Source: GCA-2688775 sp035288865 (lineage in GTDB: Archaea; Nanobdellota; Nanobdellia; Woesearchaeales; GW2011-AR4). From it: 37,692 nucleotides of DNA. The translations under genes were made by a program, and so were the position numbers. This document shows, in pieces, positions 30,647 through 37,692 of the stretch. Below the pieces are notes generated by a model, which was given only the letters and a program-made list of their open reading frames with translations, was not told the DNA's origin and made no database searches. Each line of letters begins with the position of its first letter. The stretch's first letter is position 1. Location of the stretch: NCBI GenBank assembly GCA_035288865.1, contig DATDZA010000022.1:1-37692 (forward strand), in the 5' to 3' direction.

Positions 30647-32938
30647 CTAGCTTGCATTAACAACCAGAGTTGCATTCTTTAATATTGACACTGTTTTTGC
30701 CCTGCATTCAACAGTATAATTTCCAGAAATCCTAAAACGATGAAAAACTTCCTTATTTTTAGAATTTAGTTGCTTGGCACCATCACCAAACAGCCAGTCA
30801 TAAGATAATGGAGTAATTCCGCTGGAGTTGCAAACAAAAACATAGTCTCGTCCCTTGGGATAAAATTGTTTTACATAAAGATTTGCGCTTGCAGTTGTAT
30901 TTTCTTGATTCGTCTGATTTTGAGAAGGCTGAGTTTGGTTCTGTTGAGGTATATTCTGATTCAAACAAATTGGATAAATTGTGCTTTTAGCATAGCCATT
31001 ATTCTTGACACAAACATTTCCAAAACAAATATTAAATGGAGTTCCCTGAACGCTTTGCTTGTAAACCTCATAGAATTTTTTTATACCAAAATCTGGTTTG
31101 TCGCAGGATCTTGCTTGCATTCTGTTTGTTCCGTCAGAACAAACAATTGTGCGGCAAGTGCCCCGGGTTATATTTGAAACAATCAATCCTTTTTCGCATG
31201 TGACAGATATGCCCTTAACACTATTAACGCACACTATTCCACTTTTGTCATGGTTGATATCTGGGGTGTCCGTTATCACAATTGTAAACATTTTTGAGTC
31301 ATTCAGAAACTCGTCAGAAACTGTTGCAACTATAGTATAATTTCCACTGTCGTTTGTCGTGGTGTTCCACACAAAAATATTAGAGCTCTTTGAAAATTGC
31401 GAGAGGTTTATTGAATAATCTAAATCATCAAAGTCTGCATCAAAAGCCGAAAGATTGATAATTATTTTATCTGTTTCATTTGCACTTAAATTAATCATCT
31501 TATTCAAAATCGGCCTCTTGTTTATTTTTATTGTCAATTTTTGCGCATTATTATTTTCATCCGATTCCTCAACCAAATCAGTTGAATCTGCCAAAGCAGT
31601 TATTTCAAAATCAGAAATATTTTCTAAAAAAAGCCGGTATTTCAATTCTGAATTTGAATTTAAAATATTTGTTTTATTAAATTTTGAAAATGTTCCGTTG
31701 TCAAATATTTCTGTAAATACATTGAACGCAGGTTTATCACCTATGTTCCTAAAAGAAAAATTAATTGAAATGTTATTAATGCCGTAATGATAGTCCTGCG
31801 ACACAGAAATATCAACAAATAAATCCGGCAGATTTGGATTGTCAAATTCATCAAAATTGTAATTTCCGGTTATGTAAGCATCGTTCAAAGCATCAACAAA
31901 ATTTCCATTCTCAAATAACTCAATGCGTTTTATGAGAAAAGGCCCATTGAGCTTTTTTTCATTTATTCTTGACCCGTTAATATCAAACTGCAATGTTCTT
32001 TTACCCGGAAACAAATAGGCTGACGAATTTCTTATATCAACAATTTCACCAAATAAATCATAAAGGTACAAAGTGGAAGAGTAGTATCCCTCATCCAGCA
32101 CCAGCAAATCTCCTTTTATCTGAAGCAACTCAAATTTTCCATTGCCGTCTGAGTCATAACCGCCATCAGAAAATCCGTCCAGATACGAGCTAGAGGCAAA
32201 ATTCCTGAAATCATATAAATTTGTGACGAAATCTGTCCTTAAAATCTTTTTTCCGATTTTCATTGAGGAAATATTAAATCGGCCAGCATAATGGGTCCTT
32301 TTTATTGTTTCATTATCAAAAGTGAAATTAATTTTTGTGAAATAATTCAATGTTTTATTTTCCTTTATGGATATGGTTGAGTCGTTGTAAGTTAAAAATA
32401 ATATTGACTCAAAAGTTCCTATGACGGTGGAATTAATTGTTAGGCTTACCAGAATATTATTTCCAACGGATGAGTCCTCTATGCCCTGCACCTTAAAGCC
32501 CTCTTCAAAGTTTGAATAATTCTGAGTTAATATTTTATCTTTCCTGTATTTTAGGCTATAAGTAGAATTATAAACTTTAATAGAATAGTTAAACTGGCTT
32601 TGTGATAAAAGCGAAGAATCAAAAGTTATATTTATTTTATTAATTCCTGCCTCTAAAGTTAAATTCGTTTCATTTGTAATCACTCCATTCTTATCAAACA
32701 GGTTGATTACAAAAATAAAATTCCCATTCTTATTGGCAGAGGTTAATTCCAAAACTAAAGTATCGCTGATACCATCATTATCCCCGTCAATCATATAATC
32801 TAGATAAGTAGTCAAATCCATATCTATTGTTGATACAGAAAAAATATACTTATCAATAAGTTCTCTTAGGGATATTGAACTGACTAACGGAACCGCAAAC
32901 ACCAAAATAAAAAATACAACTAACCCCCTTTTCATCAA
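30647..32938 (-). CDS. Secreted surface protein with CARDB, Ig-like, 8-Cys and PKD domains
   Basis: 763 aa with a signal peptide (1-21, VVFFILVFAVPLVSS). Residues 35-365 hold two related beta-rich segments, each starting with an acidic calcium-loop-like stretch (MIDGDNDGISDTLVLEL; GGYDSDGNGKFELLQI). A CARDB-like domain follows (about 370-472, with NIGDKPAFN and VEESDENNNAQ), then a cadherin/Ig-like domain (474-557), the 8-Cys module (570-658), a Gln/Asn/Thr linker and a PKD domain (685-761, SYDWLFGDG). There are very many N-x-S/T sequons. No C-terminal anchor is visible. TATA at 32956-32968 is about 26 bases from the second of two ATG codons, so the start may be 32938 or 32935. Probably an adhesin. 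Confidence 0.85.
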   Translation of the reverse strand: MMKRGLVVFFILVFAVPLVSSISLRELIDKYIFSVSTIDMDLTTYLDYMIDGDNDGISDTLVLELTSANKNGNFIFVINLFDKNGVITNETNLTLEAGINKINITFDSSLLSQSQFNYSIKVYNSTYSLKYRKDKILTQNYSNFEEGFKVQGIEDSSVGNNILVSLTINSTVIGTFESILFLTYNDSTISIKENKTLNYFTKINFTFDNETIKRTHYAGRFNISSMKIGKKILRTDFVTNLYDFRNFASSSYLDGFSDGGYDSDGNGKFELLQIKGDLLVLDEGYYSSTLYLYDLFGEIVDIRNSSAYLFPGKRTLQFDINGSRINEKKLNGPFLIKRIELFENGNFVDALNDAYITGNYNFDEFDNPNLPDLFVDISVSQDYHYGINNISINFSFRNIGDKPAFNVFTEIFDNGTFSKFNKTNILNSNSELKYRLFLENISDFEITALADSTDLVEESDENNNAQKLTIKINKRPILNKMINLSANETDKIIINLSAFDADFDDLDYSINLSQFSKSSNIFVWNTTTNDSGNYTIVATVSDEFLNDSKMFTIVITDTPDINHDKSGIVCVNSVKGISVTCEKGLIVSNITRGTCRTIVCSDGTNRMQARSCDKPDFGIKKFYEVYKQSVQGTPFNICFGNVCVKNNGYAKSTIYPICLNQNIPQQNQTQPSQNQTNQENTTASANLYVKQFYPKGRDYVFVCNSSGITPLSYDWLFGDGAKQLNSKNKEVFHRFRISGNYTVECRAKTVSILKNATLVVNAS
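30965..31231 (-). repeat. 8-Cys module, copy 6
   Basis: Residues 570-658 of the 763-aa protein; gaps 10-13-4-11-25-4-14, identical to copy 4. Confidence 0.8.
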
Positions 32939-32994
32939 AAGCGAAAGAAAAATACGTTTATAAAAAACTTTCTTTTTTCTCGCCAGTCACCAAA

Positions 32995-33067
32995 ACTTTT
33001 ATATAAAGAAAATCTACAATTTTCTGATATAAAAATCCGACGACCTCGTCGTCGATACTTTTATATA
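32995..33067 (+). promoter_or_regulatory. polB promoter region with two TATA elements and a hairpin
   Basis: ACTTTTATATA occurs at 32995-33005 and again at 33057-33067. The second is centred about 27 bases before the polB ATG and gives a leaderless mRNA. The first would give a leader of about 60 bases that contains CGACGAC-CTC-GTCGTCG (33038-33054), a GC-rich inverted repeat just before the second TATA. The repeat could be an operator or a leader hairpin. Confidence 0.45.
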
Positions 33068-33090
33068 TTGCAAAACACTTTCTCGTCTAT

Positions 33091-35571
33091 ATGCCAGAAA
33101 AAATCCAGTTCTTTCCGATGGACGCAACTTACAAGGTTGTGGACGGCAAAGCAGTCATAAATATGTACGGAAAAATTGCTGACGGGCGACAAGTCTGCAT
33201 TCTTGACAGTAATTTTGAACCTTATTTTTATGTGATTCCCAGGGACGCCGTCAACATCAGCGAAAAATTAGACAAGATAAGAATAGAAAATGACAATGAT
33301 CCTGCATTTGTAACAAAAACTGAGACTATAATAAAAAAATTTCTTGGAATGGAAGCATTTGCAATAAAAGTTTACACAAATCTTCCGAGCAGCGTCCCGG
33401 TAATTAGCGAAGTTGTAAAGGGTTGGGATATTGTGCGGGAGATACATGAATATGATATTCTTTTCACCAGGAGATATTTTATTGACAAGGGCATAACACC
33501 GCTTGTTTTGCATGAGGCAACAGGTGATTTCATAGAGCATAAATCAAAAGTTCCGGTTTTCATTGCTGAAACCATTGTGCAAATAAGTGGAGAGACTCTG
33601 AGCAATCCCAAAGTTCTCGCATTTGACATAGAAACTTACAGCCATTTTGACTCTGTGATTGATGCAGAAAAAAATCCGATAATAATGCTTGCTTTTTACG
33701 GGGATAATTTCAAAAAAGTTTTTGTATGGAAAAAATTCAGGACTGATTTTGAAGATGTGGAATTTGTTGAAAATGAAGCCCATCTTCTGGAAAAATTCAA
33801 GCAGACTATAAATGAATTCAAGCCCGATATTCTGACGGGCTATTACTCAGACGGATTTGACCTGCCGTACATAAAAACCCGAGCTGAAAAAAATAAAATA
33901 AAGCTGGATATAGGATTTGATTATTCTGAGCCGAGAACAAGAACCGGCAAAGAAATAACAGTCTCAATTAATGGAATAACCCACCTTGATATTTTCAAAT
34001 TCATAAAAAAAGTCATGGGATCAACTCTGGAAACTTATTATTATGACTTAGGCTCCATTGCCAGCGAGCTTCTCGACGAAGAAAAGCATGACGTAGCACT
34101 TTCAGAATTGCCACAGGCATGGGACAATAATCCTCAGGAACTGGAAAAATTCTGCAAATATAATTTGCATGACTCATATCTTACGTACAGCCTTGCTGTC
34201 AAGATGATGCCTACAATTATAGAGATTGTAAAGATAATTGGAATTCCAATTTATGACGTTAATAGGATGGGTTTTTCGCAGCTAGTTGAATGGTATATAA
34301 TGAAACAGGCTACCAAATTCAACGAGATTGCACCAAACAAGCCCGGGCATGATGAGGTTATGAAGCGAAGAATGCACACTTACCAGGGCGCTTTTGTGTT
34401 CGAGCCAAAGCCAGGGTTATACAAGGATATTGTTGTATTCGACTTTAGGAGTCTGTATCCTACAATAATTGCATCACATAATATCGGGCCAGACACTATA
34501 AACTGTGCATGCTGTAAGGATATTGCAAAGCCCATTACAGAAAATGGAGAAGTGATTTGGTTCTGCACAAAAAAGAAAGGATTTATTCCGATATTAATTG
34601 AGGATATTATAACCAGAAGATTAATAATAAAAGATGCAATAAAGCTAGAAAAATCAAATCCAAAAAGCAGGGAAAATTCAGATAAGCTAAAATTTCTTGA
34701 TGCAAGGCAGAACAGCTTAAAGCTGCTCGCAAACTCGTTTTATGGCTACCTGGGATTTTTTGCCGCGCGATGGTATTTCCTTGAATGCGCAAGAAGCGTA
34801 ACCGCGTGGGGCAGATTCTACATTCAAAAAGTTATTGAGAACGCGCAAAAGGAAGGATTTATAGTTTTGTATTCAGACACTGATTCCATATTCTTAACAC
34901 TTGACGGCAAGACCAAAAAAAATGCGGAGGATTTTGTAAAAACTGTAAATTCAACGCTTCCGGGATTAATGGAGCTGGATTATGAAGGATTTTATCCTAG
35001 CGGAATATTTGTTTCTGCAAAGATGGGCCCGTATGGTGCAAAGAAAAAATATGCAATGATTTCAGAGCATGGAATCTTGAAGATAAGGGGATTTGAAACA
35101 GTAAGAAGAAACTGGTCATTGATTGCAAAAGACGTTCAGGAAAAAGTTCTGGACATAACCTTAAGGGAGCATGATACAGCAAAGGCTTTGGATTATGTGA
35201 AAAGTGTCATTAAAGACTTAAGAAACAAAAAAATACCTCTTGCCGGTGTCATAATGCATACTCAGCTTACTAAAGAAATTTTGGATTACGCAAATAAAGG
35301 CCCTCACGTCGCAGCCGCTCAGAGATTAATGAATAAAGGTAAGAAAATAACTGCAGGGTCTATAATAAAATATGTAGTAACGCAGGGGAGCGATATCATA
35401 AGAAACCGCGTAAAGCTCCCTGACGAAGTTACAGAAAGCGATTATGATTCTGATTATTATATTCACAATCAGGTTGTTCCAGCAGTTGAAAGAATTTTTA
35501 ATGTTCTCGGTTACACAAAAGAAGATTTGCTCGAGACAAAAGAGCAGACAAAGCTGGGAGGGTTTTTCTAG
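33091..35571 (+). CDS. polB: Family B DNA polymerase
   Basis: A replicative-type archaeal DNA polymerase of 826 aa. The N-terminal domain (1-130) is followed by the 3'-5' exonuclease: Exo I FDIETYS (Asp179, Glu181), Exo II YYSDGFD (Asp257), Exo III YNLHDSY (Asp361). The polymerase motifs are A, DFRSLYPTII (Asp451); B, KLLANSFYGYLG; and C, YSDTDS (Asp596, Asp598). In Exo II the usual Asn is replaced by Tyr. The last eight residues, QTKLGGFF, are a PCNA-binding PIP box. No intein interrupts the motifs. It should act at the replication fork with PCNA. Confidence 0.97.
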   Translation: MPEKIQFFPMDATYKVVDGKAVINMYGKIADGRQVCILDSNFEPYFYVIPRDAVNISEKLDKIRIENDNDPAFVTKTETIIKKFLGMEAFAIKVYTNLPSSVPVISEVVKGWDIVREIHEYDILFTRRYFIDKGITPLVLHEATGDFIEHKSKVPVFIAETIVQISGETLSNPKVLAFDIETYSHFDSVIDAEKNPIIMLAFYGDNFKKVFVWKKFRTDFEDVEFVENEAHLLEKFKQTINEFKPDILTGYYSDGFDLPYIKTRAEKNKIKLDIGFDYSEPRTRTGKEITVSINGITHLDIFKFIKKVMGSTLETYYYDLGSIASELLDEEKHDVALSELPQAWDNNPQELEKFCKYNLHDSYLTYSLAVKMMPTIIEIVKIIGIPIYDVNRMGFSQLVEWYIMKQATKFNEIAPNKPGHDEVMKRRMHTYQGAFVFEPKPGLYKDIVVFDFRSLYPTIIASHNIGPDTINCACCKDIAKPITENGEVIWFCTKKKGFIPILIEDIITRRLIIKDAIKLEKSNPKSRENSDKLKFLDARQNSLKLLANSFYGYLGFFAARWYFLECARSVTAWGRFYIQKVIENAQKEGFIVLYSDTDSIFLTLDGKTKKNAEDFVKTVNSTLPGLMELDYEGFYPSGIFVSAKMGPYGAKKKYAMISEHGILKIRGFETVRRNWSLIAKDVQEKVLDITLREHDTAKALDYVKSVIKDLRNKKIPLAGVIMHTQLTKEILDYANKGPHVAAAQRLMNKGKKITAGSIIKYVVTQGSDIIRNRVKLPDEVTESDYDSDYYIHNQVVPAVERIFNVLGYTKEDLLETKEQTKLGGFF

Positions 35572-35613
35572 GAAAGATTTAAAAAACATTTATCTTAGCT
35601 GCCATCTAAGTCC

Positions 35614-35630
35614 ATTGACTATGGGTCAAT
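35614..35630. promoter_or_regulatory. Second TTGAC-N5-GTCAA palindrome
   Basis: ATTGAC-TATGG-GTCAAT has six-base arms and a five-base spacer, the same form as the grpE operator (GTTGAC-N5-GTCAAC). TATA-like sequences lie 20-35 bases to the left (about 35576-35596), but no protein gene follows: this is the gap between convergent polB and ilvD. A regulated small RNA is possible. Confidence 0.35.
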
Positions 35631-35780
35631 CATTTAAGTTGTTGAAATTGATGTTTTCTCTGCCAGATTTTATGTAGATTAAATAAGAAATTAAATTCAA
35701 TAACTCATCTAATAATTATTGCCGAAATAAAAAAATTTAATGACAAAATAACTAAAACTTAAAAGAATTGGAAAAGCAAT

Positions 35781-37505
35781 TTAAGGTTTTGATTGAGACA
35801 CTAGCCTAATCAGTTGAGGCCTGTATTCGTCAGTTATGCAGCCTCTATCAGCTTGTGAGACAGTACATGCGTATTTCAACAGGGCCCCTTGAGTCACTTT
35901 TAGTGCTGGTCTTTCCCAGCTTCTCTGTCTTGCTATCAGTATTTCATCGCTTACAAGCAAATTAAATGAATTATTACGCGAATCAATCTCAATGTAGTCC
36001 CCGTCTTTGACAAATGCTAGATTACCGCCGATTTGTGCTTCCGGATGAACGTGCCCAAGTATGAATCCGTCCGAACCTCCCGATAATCTCGCGTCAGTTA
36101 TATAAGCCACTTTTCCCCTTAATCCGGGGTCTCCTGAAATAGATGATGTTAGTTTAAGCATTTCTTTCATGCCGGGACCTCCAACTGGACCCTCATACCT
36201 TATTACTATCACGGTATTCGGCACAATTTCACCGCGGTCATAAGCATTTACTGCTGCTTGTTCTGAATCAAAGACTCTGGCTTGACCTTTAAAGTAAGTG
36301 CCTTCTTTTCCGGTAATTTTAGAAACTGCGGTGCCCAAATTTCCCCTATATATTTGTATGTGGCCGGTTGATTTTATTGGATTTTCCAATGGCCTTATAA
36401 GTTCACCAAGGGGGACAGGCTGAACATTTCTTAAATTTTCTTCGAGAGTTTTTCCAGTAGCAGTGATACGGTCACCATGCAGCATATTATTGTCCAATAA
36501 GTATCTCATTAAAGCCGGCAAGCCGCCCACTTTATGAAGATCCTGCATAGCATATTTTCCGCTTGGCGTGAAATTGCCTAAAACCGGTGTGCGCTCGCTA
36601 ATTCTTTGTATGTCATCCAAATTGTATTCAATACCTGCTGCATGCGCCATTGCAGGAAGATGCAAAGCTGCGTTTGTTGAGCCGGCCAAAACAGTTACGC
36701 CCACCATAGCATCATCAAATGCTTCTTTAGTCATGATGTCTCTCGGTTTTATTCCCTTCTGAAGAAGATATTTAATTGCAAGACCGGCATCATAACATTC
36801 CCTCTTCTTTTCTTTACTAATTGCAGGATTTGAAGCCGTATATGGCAACCCGATACCCATTATTTCAATAGCCGATGCCATTGTGTTTGCTGTGAACAAA
36901 CCGCCGCATGCCCCTGCACCAGGGCAAGATTGTTGAATAATCTGATCATATCTTTCCTGGGTTATTAGCCCCTGATTAAATGCGCTTCTAGCTTGAAATG
37001 AACTGACTATGGTTAAATCATCTCCATCCAAATGACCCGGAGCAATTGAGCCGCCGTAAAGCATAAAACCCGGCCGGTTTAATCTTGCTAAAGCTATGAC
37101 AAATGCAGGCATTTGTTTATCGCATCCTGGTACCCCCACTATTCCGTCATAATGCTCAGCCATAACATGTAATTCAACAAGGTCAGCAATTGCATCTCTT
37201 GAAGGTAATGAAGCCCTCATGCCCTCAGTGCCCATTGAAATGCCGTCGCTTACTCCGCTAGCATGAAATGTTCCGCCCACCAAACCGGCATCCCAGACTG
37301 ATTTTTCCACTATGCTGGCAAGATCATTTAAATGCATGTTGCAGGTGTTGAGCCTAAATCCCGTGCTTAATACTCCAACCTGGGCTTTATTTAAATCTTC
37401 AAGTTTTAGTCCTGCCCCTATCAGCATTGAAGTAGCAGCGGGATTGTCAGGATTACCACTAACGAGCCTACTATAGAAATTCAATGGATGCGAATCGTCA
37501 CTCAA
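35781..37505 (-). CDS. ilvD: Dihydroxy-acid dehydratase
   Basis: It dehydrates 2,3-dihydroxy-isovalerate and related acids in valine, isoleucine and pantothenate synthesis. The three cluster cysteines of the IlvD/Edd family are present: Cys55 (NTCNMH), Cys128 (VPGCDKQMP, with the active-site Lys next to it) and Cys200 (CPGAGACGGLFTANTM). ARLSGGSDGFILGHVHPEA is the C-terminal family signature. Length 574 aa is normal. The first codon is TTG at 37505; another TTG at 37484 is about 26 bases from the TATA-like element at 37506-37512, so the start is uncertain. No other branched-chain gene is in the window. A sugar-acid dehydratase of the same family is less likely but possible. Confidence 0.9.
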   Translation of the reverse strand: MSDDSHPLNFYSRLVSGNPDNPAATSMLIGAGLKLEDLNKAQVGVLSTGFRLNTCNMHLNDLASIVEKSVWDAGLVGGTFHASGVSDGISMGTEGMRASLPSRDAIADLVELHVMAEHYDGIVGVPGCDKQMPAFVIALARLNRPGFMLYGGSIAPGHLDGDDLTIVSSFQARSAFNQGLITQERYDQIIQQSCPGAGACGGLFTANTMASAIEIMGIGLPYTASNPAISKEKKRECYDAGLAIKYLLQKGIKPRDIMTKEAFDDAMVGVTVLAGSTNAALHLPAMAHAAGIEYNLDDIQRISERTPVLGNFTPSGKYAMQDLHKVGGLPALMRYLLDNNMLHGDRITATGKTLEENLRNVQPVPLGELIRPLENPIKSTGHIQIYRGNLGTAVSKITGKEGTYFKGQARVFDSEQAAVNAYDRGEIVPNTVIVIRYEGPVGGPGMKEMLKLTSSISGDPGLRGKVAYITDARLSGGSDGFILGHVHPEAQIGGNLAFVKDGDYIEIDSRNNSFNLLVSDEILIARQRSWERPALKVTQGALLKYACTVSQADRGCITDEYRPQLIRLVSQSKP

Positions 37506-37528
37506 ATTTATACACCACTATAAAGTGG
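37506..37528 (-). promoter_or_regulatory. ilvD promoter region with TATA-centred palindrome
   Basis: CCACT-ATAA-AGTGG (37515-37528) is an inverted repeat around a TATA-like core, and a second TATA-like element (TATAAAT on the minus strand, 37506-37512) lies next to it. Which one is used decides the start codon of ilvD. Confidence 0.4.
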
Positions 37529-37563
37529 AAAGAAAGTTACTTTAAAAATTTCGAACTGACCTA

Positions 37564-37692
37564 TTAATCCACTGATATTTTTGCATTAAGTAATTTTCCC
37601 CATGACCAAACACAAGAAGTCAAACTTTCTTTCATGCAAGGAGTTAGTCCGTATTTTGCATCAATTAAATTGTGATACGCCTGGTAAATTGC
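37564..37692 (-). CDS. Possible 3' end of a gene running off the right edge
   Basis: A minus-strand frame is open from the edge to a TAA at 37564 (42 codons), reading AIYQAYHNLIDAKYGL near the edge. It is in the same direction as ilvD and ends about 60 bases before it. A plus-strand frame from ATG 37602 is also open to the edge, so the assignment is not secure. No family is recognisable. Confidence 0.3.
   Translation of the reverse strand, partial: AIYQAYHNLIDAKYGLTPCMKESLTSCVWSWGKLLNAKISVD

Noticed and set aside
35444..35677. 77-codon frame at the end of polB
   Set aside because: Mostly an alternative frame of polB; the tail in the intergenic region shows no protein feature.
1..37692. CRISPR arrays, insertion sequences, integrase or attachment sites
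   Set aside because: No regularly spaced identical repeats, no transposase or integrase motifs and no target-site duplications were seen; the repeats in the window are protein-domain repeats.

Overview
The window is AT-rich archaeal DNA. Most genes have a TATA-like element centred about 26 bases before the start codon, so their mRNAs should be leaderless. Several gene families are archaeal: family B DNA polymerase, NadM-type NMN adenylyltransferase, RibL-type FAD synthase, pyruvoyl arginine decarboxylase, Dph6-type diphthamide ligase and a tRNA gene with bulge-helix-bulge introns. The short genes, the sparse metabolism and the large Asn-rich secreted proteins suggest a DPANN-type archaeon, but no rRNA is present to settle this.

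Left part (1-7440): a chaperone island. A winged-helix regulator diverges from grpE-dnaK, with a palindrome at the predicted grpE transcription start. Between dnaK and dnaJ lie a small HTH/membrane protein, a Fic-domain protein, an HD-domain protein and a YkgJ-type cysteine cluster protein. A small secreted six-cysteine protein follows.

Cofactor part (7766-15464): nadM, an unfamiliar radical SAM enzyme and nadE (with a palindromic operator), then a HAD phosphatase, Dph6, and a tight five-gene membrane operon of VKOR, DoxX fused to a duplicated GYLYF motif, a 151-aa protein, a second DoxX and a 155-aa protein. RibL follows.

Middle (15511-19555): a secreted caspase-fold (clan CD-like) protein, a small lipoprotein, and a bacterial-type (GSI-beta) glutamine synthetase facing an Lrp/AsnC regulator across an operator-like inverted repeat.

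Surface island (19574-32938): four large secreted proteins share an apparently undescribed eight-cysteine module of about 89 residues (six copies, one degenerate). In these proteins it is combined with Myxococcus-type cysteine repeats, prealbumin-like repeats, SdrD B-like domains, CARDB, PKD, and a GH8-like glycosidase domain. Genes for arginine decarboxylase, MsrB, a small putative ribbon-helix-helix protein and a tRNA-Pro(GGG) with two introns are interspersed. VKOR/DoxX, MsrB and the cysteine-rich exported proteins together suggest an investment in extracytoplasmic disulfide chemistry; that link is an inference.

Right part (33091-37692): replicative-type PolB with a C-terminal PIP box, an isolated dihydroxy-acid dehydratase (ilvD), and the edge of a possible further gene.
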